Part shown: piece by piece, positions 27,516 through 37,027 of the stretch
Layout: each line of letters opens with the position of its first letter
Numbering within the stretch: the stretch's first letter is position 1
Origin: Rhodovulum tesquicola
GTDB lineage: Bacteria; Pseudomonadota; Alphaproteobacteria; Rhodobacterales; Rhodobacteraceae
Length of the DNA: 64,000 bases
Direction of reading: 5' to 3'
Assembly (NCBI RefSeq): GCF_024128855.1
Contig: NZ_JAMYDV010000007.1
Span: 1 to 64,000 of the forward strand
Made by a program: the position numbers and the translations under genes
Notes under the pieces: model-generated
Databases searched by the model: none
What the model saw: only the letters and a program-made list of their open reading frames with translations
What the model was told of the DNA's origin: nothing

Positions 27516-29735
27516 ATGGAAAACACGGATATGCCAATTTATGCCCACAGCGTACCGGGCCGGCCTGTCTCGGAATGGGAGAACCTGAGAGACCATTCAG
27601 AGGCAGTGGCCTGGCGTGCAGCTTTATTCGCTGAACCTTTTGGTGGGAGAGAGGCGGCGTCGGCGCTGGGTTGGGCGCATGACCTGGGCAAGATGAAGCC
27701 CCGCTTCCAGGCCAAGCTTCTGGGCGAGTGGAACACCGAGCCTCATAGCGCCGAAGGGGCCAGACTGCTGTTGTCCCGGCACGGAAAGCTTGGCCCGTTG
27801 CTGGCGGCCTGTGTGGCGGGGCATCATTCGGGGCTTCCTGATCTCGATGACCTGACCCGGCGACTGGCCACATTGCCCGATCCGGCGCTGCCTGATTGGA
27901 TGCCCGCACCAACGGCATTGGCGCCCTTTGGGCCGCTTTCCAGTGGCGCCATCACGCATTTCTCGATCCAGTTCGCCGTGCGCATGCTGTTCTCTTGCCT
28001 GGTCGATGCCGACGAACTGGAAACTGCCGCCTTTTACGACGGTATTAAGGGTCGCCCGGTGTCACGCGCCCCCGAGACCCTGACCCAGGCTCACCGAAGG
28101 GCGTATGATGCCCATATCGCGCGATTTGGTGCGACCCAAGGCCGGGTCAACGCCTTGCGCGCCGAGATCCTGAGACATGCGCGGGCGCAAGCCGCGAACG
28201 AGCCCGGCCTTTTTACCCTCACTGTGCCCACGGGCGGAGGCAAGACGCTGACCTCGCTAGGCTTTGCGCTGGACCACGCGCTGGCGCATGGGCTTGAACG
28301 GGTGATCCATGTCATCCCCTATACCTCGATCGTCGAACAGACGGCGGATGTCTTCGGCACTGCCCTGGGGCCTGATCAGGTCGTCGAGCATCATTCCAGC
28401 TTTGACTGGGATGCGGTGGATGATGACGAGGATATCAGGCGCCTACGTCGCGTGACGCGTAATTGGGATGCCCCGGTCATCGTCACCACGGCAGTACAGT
28501 TCCTTGAAAGCCTGTTCGCCGCGCGCAAGCGGCGCTGCGCCAAGCTGCACAACCTTGCTCGGGCCGTGATCGTCATTGACGAAGCCCAGACCATGCCGCG
28601 CAGGCTGCTGCGCCCCTGTTTGGCCGCGCTTACCGAACTGACGCGGCATTATGGCGCGACGGTGGTGCTTTCGACCGCCACGCAGCCGGTGCTGACCCGG
28701 AAGGCGGGGCTGGACGTGCCCGAGGCGCTGGAAGACCCGCGCGAACTGGCGCCCGATCCCCCGCGCCTTTATGCGGAACTGCGCCGGGCCAGGGTCATCG
28801 ATATCGGCCCACAGGACGACACGGCGCTGTCCGACCGCATTGCCCGCGCGCCGCAGGTTTTGGCCATCGTCAACAACCGCCGCCATGCGCGCAGGCTGTT
28901 CGACATGGTGGCTGGTTTACCCGGCGCCCGCCATCTGAGCACGACTATGACGTCTCAGCACCGCAGGCAGGTTCTGGCCGAGATCCGCGACCGACTGGTC
29001 GCGGGGCTGCCCGTGCGGCTGATCTCGACCTCGCTGGTCGAGGCCGGGGTGGATGTGGATTTCCCGCTGGTCCTGCGCGCTGCTGCCGGGATTGATTCCA
29101 TCGCCCAGGCAGCCGGCCGCTGCAACCGTGAGGGGCGGCTGGACGGCATGGGCGAGGTTATCGTCTTTACCCCGTCGTCCGAGGGTTCCGCCCCGCCTGA
29201 AGAGGTCAAGCAGATGGCCGAGATCGGTGTGAAGATCCTTGCAGCGCACAAGGACGACCCGCTGTCGGAACAGGCCGTCGCGGATTATTTCCGCGCACTT
29301 CTGTGGTCACAGGGGATCGAGGCGCTGGATGCCGCACGGGTCGGCCCTGAGTGCAAGTCGGGCATCCTTCGGGAGATTGCCGAGTCAGGCAGCGCGCTTG
29401 CCTTTCGCTTCGAACAGATCGCCCAGGCGTTCCGCATGATCGACGACACGCAGTCCCCGGTCATCGTGCGCGGCGGGCGCTGGGGGATTTCCGACGATCT
29501 GCTGCGTGACCTCACCCATGCCACGGGCACCGGCGGCATCGCCCGCGCCTTGCAGCCCTTTGTTGTCAACCTGCCCCACCACATCCGCCGCGAGTTGGAA
29601 ACCAGCCGTGCCGCGAGCCTGTGGCGCGAGGATCTGTTCGGGCGCGAGTTCCTGCTGCTGGATCATGCGGGGCTTTATGATGACCGGGCCGGGATGCGGA
29701 TGGATCGGTTCGATGAGGGCGACTTCTTCGCCTGA
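27516..29735 (+). CDS. cas3: Cas3, type I-C helicase-nuclease
   Basis: Cas3 is recruited by target-bound Cascade to nick and unwind foreign DNA. The 739-residue protein has an N-terminal HD nuclease domain (RDHSEA with H27; WAHDLGK with H55-D56; GHHSG near 100) and a superfamily 2 helicase. Its helicase motifs are Walker A TVPTGGGKT near 236, VIDEAQ near 354, the STAT motif near 385 and QAAGRCNREGR near 525. All nuclease and helicase residues look intact. The ATG at 27516 has no clear ribosome binding site, and only 60 bases separate it from the IS256-like remnant. Its original promoter region therefore seems to have been replaced. Confidence 0.95.
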   Translation: MENTDMPIYAHSVPGRPVSEWENLRDHSEAVAWRAALFAEPFGGREAASALGWAHDLGKMKPRFQAKLLGEWNTEPHSAEGARLLLSRHGKLGPLLAACVAGHHSGLPDLDDLTRRLATLPDPALPDWMPAPTALAPFGPLSSGAITHFSIQFAVRMLFSCLVDADELETAAFYDGIKGRPVSRAPETLTQAHRRAYDAHIARFGATQGRVNALRAEILRHARAQAANEPGLFTLTVPTGGGKTLTSLGFALDHALAHGLERVIHVIPYTSIVEQTADVFGTALGPDQVVEHHSSFDWDAVDDDEDIRRLRRVTRNWDAPVIVTTAVQFLESLFAARKRRCAKLHNLARAVIVIDEAQTMPRRLLRPCLAALTELTRHYGATVVLSTATQPVLTRKAGLDVPEALEDPRELAPDPPRLYAELRRARVIDIGPQDDTALSDRIARAPQVLAIVNNRRHARRLFDMVAGLPGARHLSTTMTSQHRRQVLAEIRDRLVAGLPVRLISTSLVEAGVDVDFPLVLRAAAGIDSIAQAAGRCNREGRLDGMGEVIVFTPSSEGSAPPEEVKQMAEIGVKILAAHKDDPLSEQAVADYFRALLWSQGIEALDAARVGPECKSGILREIAESGSALAFRFEQIAQAFRMIDDTQSPVIVRGGRWGISDDLLRDLTHATGTGGIARALQPFVVNLPHHIRRELETSRAASLWREDLFGREFLLLDHAGLYDDRAGMRMDRFDEGDFFA

Positions 29736-29804
29736 CCCCGGCAGCTTGGCGGACCGAGTACCATGAGTGCTTTTACCGTGAAGTGTCCAACGATGGAGAC
29801 GAGC

Positions 29805-29894
29805 ATGAGATGGGACCCGAGGGAAGTGCGTGAATGGCTTCGAATGGTACCCGTTCTCATTGATGTCTTGGTCAGGCTGTCCAGATGGTTCTAG
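29805..29894 (+). CDS. Candidate CreT-like mini-toxin (29 codons)
   Basis: A 29-codon ORF with GGAG six bases before its ATG; it begins MRWDPREVRE and ends LSRWF. An in-frame ATG at 29763 would make it 43 codons but has no such site. Codon 2 is AGA. All six Arg codons are AGA, AGG, CGA or CGT; none is CGC or CGG, although those dominate in neighbouring genes. The C-terminal half could form an amphipathic helix. The stop codon's last base is the first base of a degenerate CRISPR repeat. Known CreT toxins either sequester rare tRNAs by this kind of AGA-rich start or encode small toxic peptides. Function here is inferred from organisation only. Confidence 0.4.
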   Translation: MRWDPREVREWLRMVPVLIDVLVRLSRWF

Positions 29895-29982
29895 TCGCCG
29901 GGATCGGCGTGGATTGAAGCACGGTGAAAGTTCAGAGAGCAATTGGATGGCGGGAAGTTTGTATTGACTTCCCCGCCATGCC
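29894..29982 (+). ncRNA. Candidate CreA-like crRNA gene with degenerate repeat
   Basis: Bases 29894-29920 resemble the array repeat. They share the first six bases (GTCGCC) and 13 of the last 15 (GGCGTGGATTGAAGC against GGCGTGGATCGAAAC), with the hairpin loop shortened by five bases. The 11-base handle that type I-C Cas5 leaves on a crRNA is almost kept. The next ten bases, ACGGTGAAAG, match the minus strand at 29779-29770 at every position but the sixth, and that site is preceded by TTC. An 11-bp stem (29947-29957 with 29968-29979, one bulged base) could close the RNA in place of a second repeat. Expression is not shown. Confidence 0.45.
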
Positions 29983-29993
29983 CCCCTCATTAT
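29964..29993 (+). promoter_or_regulatory. Possible cas5 operon promoter
   Basis: TTGACT at 29964-29969, an 18-base gap and CATTAT at 29988-29993 lie 37 bases before the cas5 ATG. The -35 element falls within the loop and right arm of the hairpin at 29947-29979, so the same bases may serve as terminator, processing stem or promoter. Evidence is by motif only. Confidence 0.35.
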
Positions 29994-30030
29994 TTTTAGC
30001 GCCGTCTTTGTCGGTGGATTTGAGTACGAT

Positions 30031-30699
30031 ATGACCTACGGCATTAAGCTTCATGTCTGGGGCGATTACGCCTGCTTTACCCGTCCCGAAATGAAGGTCG
30101 AGCGCGTTTCCTATGACGTAATGACACCTTCGGCTGCGCGGGGTATTCTGGAAGCGATCCACTGGAAGCCGGCTGTGCGCTGGGTCATCGACCGCATCCA
30201 TGTCCTGAAACCGATCCGTTTCGACAGCATCCGCCGTAATGAGGTGGGCGCCAAGGTCTCGGACCGCAATGCCCGGATTGCTCAGAAGTCCGGCGATCTC
30301 TCGGGGCTTGGGCTCGATGTCACTGCCGAGCGGCAGCAGCGCGCCATGCTGGCCCTGCGCGATGTGTCCTATGGGATCGAGGCGCATTTCGAGATGACGC
30401 CCAAGGCTGGGCCCGAGGATAATCCGGGCAAGCATCGCGAGATGTTTCTGCGCCGCGCCGCCAAGGGCCAGTGCTTTCACCGCCCCTGTCTGGGCGTGCG
30501 CGAGTTTGCTGCCGACTTCGAACCCGTCGAGATCTTCCCCGAAACCACGCTGCCCCCCGAGGCCCGCAATCGCGACCTGGGCTGGATGCTTTATGACATT
30601 GATTACGCCAATGGCCGAAGCTCCGCGTTTTTTCATGCGATCATGGAAGACGGAATCATCGACGTCGCCAATGCGGCCCGCAAGGGACTTATGTCATGA
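30031..30699 (+). CDS. cas5c: Cas5 (Cas5d), type I-C pre-crRNA endonuclease
   Basis: In type I-C systems, which lack Cas6, Cas5d cuts the repeat RNA and stays bound to the crRNA handle. The 222-residue protein starts YGIKLHVWGDYACFTRPEMKVERVSYDVMTPSAARG, the classical Cas5d N-terminus, and has the FHRPCLGVREFAA region near residue 150. This enzyme would also have to process any RNA from the degenerate repeat upstream. The gap of 295 bases after cas3 is unusual within the otherwise overlapping cas genes. It overlaps cas8c by four bases. Confidence 0.95.
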   Translation: MTYGIKLHVWGDYACFTRPEMKVERVSYDVMTPSAARGILEAIHWKPAVRWVIDRIHVLKPIRFDSIRRNEVGAKVSDRNARIAQKSGDLSGLGLDVTAERQQRAMLALRDVSYGIEAHFEMTPKAGPEDNPGKHREMFLRRAAKGQCFHRPCLGVREFAADFEPVEIFPETTLPPEARNRDLGWMLYDIDYANGRSSAFFHAIMEDGIIDVANAARKGLMS

Positions 30700-32498
30700 C
30701 CATCCTGGCGGAACTCGCCGCGCTTTACGCCCGCATGCCCGACCTGCCTCGCCCCGGCTTTTCGCGTGAGGCGATCGGTGGCGAGGTGGTTCTGGCGCCG
30801 GACGGCTCGGTGGTGGAGATGAACCTGCTGGCAGCGCCGGATGAAAAGGGCAAGCTGCGGCCACGGGCCATGGCGGTTCCCGCTGCGGTCAAGCGGACGG
30901 CAGGGATAAAGCCGAACCTGTTTTGGGATAAGTCGGCCTATGTGCTGGGCGTGGTCGCCGTGATGGATGCTGACGGCAAGCCGCAGCCCGGGCAAGCAAG
31001 CCGCACCACCCAGGAGCACGCGGCTTTCATCTCTGCGCATCTGGATCTGCTTGCGGGCGCCTCCGCGCCGGGACTGGTCGCGCTGCGCGCCTTTCTCGAA
31101 CGCTGGCAATGCGAAGACTTTGCCGCCGGCGGTTTCCCCCCTGATCTGCTGGATGCCAATCTGGTGTTCCGTCTTTCAAACGAGCGCCGCTTCATTCACC
31201 AACTGCCCGAGGTTTCCGCGCTGCTTGGCGCCGCGGCAGAGGGCGGCGAGATCTGCCTTGTCACCGGCCAGACCGCCCCCGTCGCCCGCCTGCACCCGTC
31301 GATCAAGGGCGTGATGGGCGCGCAAAGCTCGGGCGCCTCGCTGGTTTCGTTCAACGAACTTGCCTATGAGTCGCATGGCAAGAAACAGGGCGACAACGCC
31401 CCGGTGTCCGAGGCCGCGAGTTTCGCCTATGGCACCGCGCTTAACGCCTTGCTGGAGCGTGGTTCTGGCCAGAACCTGCGCATCGGCGATGCGACCGTGG
31501 TGTTCTGGGTCGAAGCGAAAACGCCCGAAGAGACCATCTCGGCCACCGGCCTGTTCGGCTCCGTGCTGGCGCCCGACCCGGAAGACTCCGACACCGCCCG
31601 CAACAAGCTGGCCGCGGAACTCACCGCCATTGCCCGGGGCCGCTGGCAGGAAGCCCCTGACTACGACCCCGAAACCAAGGTCTTCGTGCTGGGCCTTGCC
31701 CCCAACGCCGCCCGGCTGTCGGTGCGGTTCTGGCATCCGGGCCGGTTGCAGGATCTGGCCGGGCGCATCGCCACCTTCTGGGACGAGCTGCGCATCCAGC
31801 CGTCGCCCTGGCGCGGTCGGGACGGCACGGAACACCCGCCCGCCGCCTGGCGCCTGCTGTACGAGGTCGCAGCGATGGGCGAAGCCCGGAATATCCCGCC
31901 CCTGCTGGGCGGCGCCTTGATGCGCGCAATACTGACCGGGTCCGATTATCCGCGAACCCTGCTGACCGGCGTGATCGGCCGACTGCGGGTCGAAGGCACA
32001 CCGCCTGATCGCTTTTCCGACGGCCGGCGCGCCGCCATCATCCGCGCCGTTCTGGTGCGCAATACCAAGTGCGAGGTTCCAATGGCCCTGGACGAGACAA
32101 ACGATGACCCGGCCTATGTGCTGGGCCGCCTGTTCGGCGCTTTCACCTATGCCGAGCGCAGCTATGCTGACCGCGGCGCCACGATCCGCGACAAATACAT
32201 GGGCGGTGCCTCGGCCACGCCTGCGCGCATCTTTCCGGTGTTGATGAAGGGATACGAACATAACCGCGCGGGTCTGGTCAAGGCCGGCGGCCAGAAGGCC
32301 GGCGCCGGCGTCAAGGCCGAAAAGGCCGTCGCGGCGATCTTGGCCAAGCTGCCCGGGGGTGGCGAGTTGCCCGCCTCGTTGCCGCTTGAGGATCAGGGGC
32401 GCTTTTTCGTCGGGTTCTATCACCAGTTGTCGGCCTTCTACGCCAAGGCCGAGGATGCCGTGATTGACGACGCCGCAGACATCGAAGGGACCGAGTAA
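30696..32498 (+). CDS. cas8c: Cas8c (Csd1), Cascade large subunit
   Basis: Cas8c is the large subunit of type I-C Cascade and recognises the PAM (TTC in characterised systems). The 600-residue protein matches the Csd1 family in length and in blocks such as NLFWDKSAYVLG near residue 70, ICLVTGQTAPVARLHPSIKGV near 190 and GAQSSGASLVSFNE near 210. In several systems the 3' end of this gene also makes a small Cas11 protein from an internal start; I did not identify a clear site for it. It overlaps cas5 and touches cas7 (TAATG). Confidence 0.95.
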   Translation: MTILAELAALYARMPDLPRPGFSREAIGGEVVLAPDGSVVEMNLLAAPDEKGKLRPRAMAVPAAVKRTAGIKPNLFWDKSAYVLGVVAVMDADGKPQPGQASRTTQEHAAFISAHLDLLAGASAPGLVALRAFLERWQCEDFAAGGFPPDLLDANLVFRLSNERRFIHQLPEVSALLGAAAEGGEICLVTGQTAPVARLHPSIKGVMGAQSSGASLVSFNELAYESHGKKQGDNAPVSEAASFAYGTALNALLERGSGQNLRIGDATVVFWVEAKTPEETISATGLFGSVLAPDPEDSDTARNKLAAELTAIARGRWQEAPDYDPETKVFVLGLAPNAARLSVRFWHPGRLQDLAGRIATFWDELRIQPSPWRGRDGTEHPPAAWRLLYEVAAMGEARNIPPLLGGALMRAILTGSDYPRTLLTGVIGRLRVEGTPPDRFSDGRRAAIIRAVLVRNTKCEVPMALDETNDDPAYVLGRLFGAFTYAERSYADRGATIRDKYMGGASATPARIFPVLMKGYEHNRAGLVKAGGQKAGAGVKAEKAVAAILAKLPGGGELPASLPLEDQGRFFVGFYHQLSAFYAKAEDAVIDDAADIEGTE

Positions 32499-33400
32499 TG
32501 ACCGCCGTCACCAACCGCTATGATTTCATCCTGTTCTTCGATGTCGAGAACGGCAATCCCAATGGTGACCCCGACGCCGGCAACCTGCCGCGCATGGACC
32601 CGGAAACCTCGCAAGGGCTGGTCACCGATGTCTCGCTCAAGCGCAAGCTGCGTAATTATGTTGCCGAGGCGAAGGGCAGCGAGCCGGGATACGCCATCTA
32701 CATGCAGGACGGCGCGGTGCTGAACCGGCAGCACGCCCTGGCCTATGAGGCCGAGGGGCTGAAATCCGAGGCCAAGAAGAAGCCCAAGAAGGTCGAGGAT
32801 GCAGAGCGCATCACCGCCTGGATGTGCGCCAATTTCTGGGACATCCGCACATTCGGCGCGGTGATGACCACCGAAGTTAACGCCGGTCAGGTACGCGGCC
32901 CGGTGCAGCTGACCTTCGCGCGCTCGGTCGAGCCGATCATGCCCTTGGAGGTGTCGATCACCCGCTCCTCGGTCACCAATGAAAAGGACGTGGACAAGGA
33001 ACGAACCATGGGCCGCAAGCATATGGTGCCCTATGGGCTTTATCGTGCGCATGGCTTCGTCAACGCCAATCTGGCGAACCGCACCGGGTTTTCCGAGGGC
33101 GATCTTGCGCTGCTGTGGGCTGGGTTCCGCGACATGTTCGAACATGACCGCTCGGCCTCGCGCGGGATGATGGCTACCCGCCGCCTGATCGCATTTCGCC
33201 ATGACAGCGCGCTGGGTAACGCGCAGGCACACAAGCTGTTCGACCGGGTGAGCGTGCACCGCGCGCATAGCGGCGAGACCCTGCCCATCGGCGACGAACG
33301 CAGCCACAATTGGCCGGTCGCCCGGGCCTTCAGCGATTATGCGATCCGGCTGGACGACACGAACCTGCCCGAAGGGATCAGCATAGTTGAGCCTTTCTGA
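32498..33400 (+). CDS. cas7: Cas7 (Csd2), Cascade backbone subunit
   Basis: Cas7 forms the repeated backbone along the crRNA spacer and leaves every sixth base unpaired. The 300-residue Csd2 protein starts YDFILFFDVENGNPNGDPDAGNLPR and has MCANFWDIRTFGAVM near residue 108 and SVTNEKDVDKERTMGRKHMVPYGLY near 160. The start codon shares a base with the cas8c stop. Its 3' end overlaps cas4 by 14 bases. Confidence 0.96.
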   Translation: MTAVTNRYDFILFFDVENGNPNGDPDAGNLPRMDPETSQGLVTDVSLKRKLRNYVAEAKGSEPGYAIYMQDGAVLNRQHALAYEAEGLKSEAKKKPKKVEDAERITAWMCANFWDIRTFGAVMTTEVNAGQVRGPVQLTFARSVEPIMPLEVSITRSSVTNEKDVDKERTMGRKHMVPYGLYRAHGFVNANLANRTGFSEGDLALLWAGFRDMFEHDRSASRGMMATRRLIAFRHDSALGNAQAHKLFDRVSVHRAHSGETLPIGDERSHNWPVARAFSDYAIRLDDTNLPEGISIVEPF

Positions 33401-34019
33401 CGCGGACGAGTCCCTGCCCCTGTCGGCGCTTCAGCATTGGTTGTTTTGCCCGCGCCAATGTGCCCTGATCCATGTGGAAAGGACTTGGTCCGAGAACCTC
33501 TTCACCGCCGAAGGCCGGATCCTGCATGAACGCGCCGATGAGGGCAGTCCCGAAAGCCGCGACCGCATCCGCGTTTTGCGCGCAGTGCAGATCGCCTCGG
33601 CCCGGCACAGATTGCACGGCGTGGCCGATGTGGTCGAACTGCGCGACGGCGTGCCCTATCCGGTAGAATACAAGCGCGGCCGCCCCAAGGCCCATCGTGC
33701 CGACGAGGTCCAGCTTTGCGCCCAAGGCCTGTGCCTGGAAGAGATGACCGGTCACCCCGTACCCGAGGGCGCGCTGTTTTACGGCGCTTCCCGGCGCCGC
33801 AAGATAGTGCCCCTTGATGCCACGTTGCGCGCTCTCACACTGAGGGTCGCAGATGAGGTCCGCACCGCCATAGCGACCGGCACGCTGCCCCCGCCAGTGT
33901 TTGAAGCCCGGCGCTGCGGCTCCTGCTCGATGCGCGATCTCTGCCGCCCAGCCACCCGCCGCGAGCTGGGTCGGAACTGGATGATCAACCGGATCGTCCG
34001 CGCGGGAGTGCCGGAATGA
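33387..34019 (+). CDS. cas4: Cas4, adaptation nuclease
   Basis: Cas4 is a RecB-like nuclease with an iron-sulphur cluster; it trims prespacers and helps define their PAM during adaptation. The 210-residue protein has the first cluster Cys in FCPRQCALIHVE near residue 25, the RecB motif PVEYKRGRPK near 90, and CGSCSMRDLC near 180 for the other cluster ligands. It appears to start with TTG at 33387 inside the end of cas7; AAGGGA lies about 12 bases upstream. It overlaps cas1 by four bases. Confidence 0.93.
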   Translation: MSLSDADESLPLSALQHWLFCPRQCALIHVERTWSENLFTAEGRILHERADEGSPESRDRIRVLRAVQIASARHRLHGVADVVELRDGVPYPVEYKRGRPKAHRADEVQLCAQGLCLEEMTGHPVPEGALFYGASRRRKIVPLDATLRALTLRVADEVRTAIATGTLPPPVFEARRCGSCSMRDLCRPATRRELGRNWMINRIVRAGVPE

Positions 34020-35044
34020 AGAAACTGCTGAACACACTTTATGTAACCAGCGAAGGCGCCTATCTGCGCAAGGATGGCGAGACCGTCGCGGTCGAGATCG
34101 ACGGCGCCACCCGCGCCCGCGCCCCTGCGCATCTGCTGGGGCAGATCGTCTGCTTTGGCCAGGTCGCCGTCTCGCCTGCCCTGATGGGCTTTGCCGCCGA
34201 GGCCGGGATCACCATTTCCTTTCTGGGTTATTCGGGCAAGTTGCTTGCCCGGGTCGAAGGGCCGCAGACTGGCAACGTCCTGCTTCGCCGCGCCCAGCAC
34301 GAGGCGACTAAGGCCGAGGCTGCCTTACCCGTGGCACAGGCCGTCGTAGCGGCCAAGATCGCCAACCAGCGGGCCGTCCTGCGTCGGCATTTGCGCGACT
34401 ACCCCGATTCCGCTGGCAGTGTGCAGGTCGAGACCAGCCAGCGCCGCCTTGCGGATGCCGCCCGCCACGCCCTGAGCGCGCCCGATCTTGACACCCTCCG
34501 TGGGCAAGAGGGTGAGGCGGGGCAAGCCTATTGGGCGGCCTTTGCCCATCTCATCCGCAATCCCGATCCCGCCTTCGCCTTCGTCGGCCGCAATCGCCGC
34601 CCGCCCCGTGATGCCGTCAACGCCATCTTGTCGTTTCTCTATGTGCTGGCTGCGCTAGATGCCCGCGCCGCATGCGAAAGCCATGGGCTGGACCCCCAGA
34701 TGGGTTTTCTGCATCGCGACCGGCCGGGCCGCATGTCGCTGGCGCTGGATCTTATGGAGGAACTGCGCGCGCCGCTGGCCGACCGAGTTTGCCTCAGCCT
34801 GATCAACCGCAGGCAGCTTGGCCCGTCTGATTTCCGAGCCGAGGAAACCGGCGCCGTGCTGCTGAACGATACGGGCCGCGAAAAGATCCTGAAAGCCTAT
34901 CAGGAGCGCAAGCGCACCGAGCTGTCTCACGCCTGGCTGGGCGAGCGCATCATGCTTGGTCTGGTGCCGCAGATTCAGGCGCAACTGCTCGCCCGGCATC
35001 TGCGAGGCGACATCGACATTTATCCCGCATGGATCTGGAGCTGA
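34016..35044 (+). CDS. cas1: Cas1, type I-C integrase
   Basis: Cas1 is the metal-dependent integrase that inserts new spacers at the leader end with Cas2. The 342-residue protein starts KKLLNTLYVTSEGAYLRKDGE, as in type I-C Cas1. It contains FVGRNRRPPRDAVNAILSFLY with part of the active site, MGFLHRDRPGRMSLALDLMEE with the catalytic His and Asp, and AGVKAE-like acidic residues near the C-terminus. Nothing suggests inactivation. Confidence 0.96.
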   Translation: MKKLLNTLYVTSEGAYLRKDGETVAVEIDGATRARAPAHLLGQIVCFGQVAVSPALMGFAAEAGITISFLGYSGKLLARVEGPQTGNVLLRRAQHEATKAEAALPVAQAVVAAKIANQRAVLRRHLRDYPDSAGSVQVETSQRRLADAARHALSAPDLDTLRGQEGEAGQAYWAAFAHLIRNPDPAFAFVGRNRRPPRDAVNAILSFLYVLAALDARAACESHGLDPQMGFLHRDRPGRMSLALDLMEELRAPLADRVCLSLINRRQLGPSDFRAEETGAVLLNDTGREKILKAYQERKRTELSHAWLGERIMLGLVPQIQAQLLARHLRGDIDIYPAWIWS

Positions 35045-35048
35045 CTGC

Positions 35049-35339
35049 ATGATGGTTCTGGTGACGTATGATGTGCGCACCGACAGCAGCGCGGGTCGCC
35101 GCCGCTTGCGCCGCGTGGCCCGCGCATGCGAGGATTGGGGGCAGCGCGTCCAGTTTTCGGTTTTCGAATGCGACCTCGACCCCGCGCAATGGACCGCCCT
35201 GCGCGCCCGGCTGATCGACATCATCGACCCCGAGACAGATTCGCTGAGGTTCTACATGCTGGGCAAGGAATGGCGCCGCCGGGTCGAGCATGTCGGCGCA
35301 AAGCCTGCAACGGACATGGACGGCCTGCTAATCATTTGA
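35049..35339 (+). CDS. cas2: Cas2, adaptation subunit
   Basis: Cas2 forms the dimer that bridges two Cas1 dimers. The 96-residue protein has the typical MVLVTYDVRTDSSAGRRRL start with its conserved Asp, RVQFSVFECDLD near residue 37 and RFYMLGKEWRRRVEHVG near 70. The ATG at 35049 is followed by a second ATG; either may serve. The gene closes the cas operon and is followed by the leader. Confidence 0.95.
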   Translation: MMVLVTYDVRTDSSAGRRRLRRVARACEDWGQRVQFSVFECDLDPAQWTALRARLIDIIDPETDSLRFYMLGKEWRRRVEHVGAKPATDMDGLLII

Positions 35340-36394
<1,055 letters not shown>

Positions 36395-37027
36395 CTCCGC
36401 GACATCTGGCGCGGCCGGTCAACCTCGGGTCAGGCGCCGCTCATGACCAGTACTGTGGCGAGGCTTGGCCTGGGCAGAAGAACGCCGAAGAAAGTTTCAA
36501 TTCCGATCAGTGGCTTGCCGGATAATTACGATTAACGCCCGGAGAATCTTTCTGGTGCAAGGGAGCAGAAACAACATCCTGCCTGGCCGCGTGATGGCGC
36601 GGTTCGCGACAAAAAGTACAGCAAAGACCGGCCCGGCCACGAAGATACGATGCCAGGTCCCGGTCAAGAAGGACGGAGACCAAGTTCCATGGGTAAGAAG
36701 ACCGCCCCCCTCGGTCGCATGCCGCATGCCATCGGCGCGCCGCGTCATGGCCACCGCCGGTTCTCGCGCGAGACCGAGAATTTCTTTCGGGCGAAAGAGA
36801 ACGGCCAATATCCTCTGCACAACAGGCTGTCGCGCGCCGCGAGCCGAGCGGACAGGCGGCGGTACCGCCGCGCGACGCCGAGGGCGCTGTAAGAACGGCT
36901 GAACCAGACAGGACCCCCACACCACTCTTCCCGCGAGGCGGGACCTTCGATCCGGCCCCGCCTCGGCCCAGACCCTGAACCGGACGCCCCCAGTCCGATG
37001 GACCGCCGCATCCTGCCGGTGCGGTGA
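36395..37027. other. Array-distal flank, no convincing gene
   Basis: This 633-base stretch lies between the last repeat and the tnsA-like gene. The first 34 bases have no repeat after them, so they are the array's trailer. One short basic frame (36689-36892, 67 residues, starting MGKKTAPLGRMPHAIG) has GGAG ten bases upstream but no recognisable homology, and I do not call it. The transposon end that should lie here was not identified. Confidence 0.4.

Noticed and set aside
29763-29804. The 43-codon version of the mini-ORF starting at 29763
   Set aside because: That ATG has no ribosome binding site, and the proposed guide target overlaps its first codons. The ATG at 29805 has GGAG at the right distance, so the shorter form is preferred.
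36395-36430. A fifteenth repeat or further spacer after the last repeat
   Set aside because: The 34 bases after 36394 are not followed by any repeat-like sequence, so they are treated as trailer.
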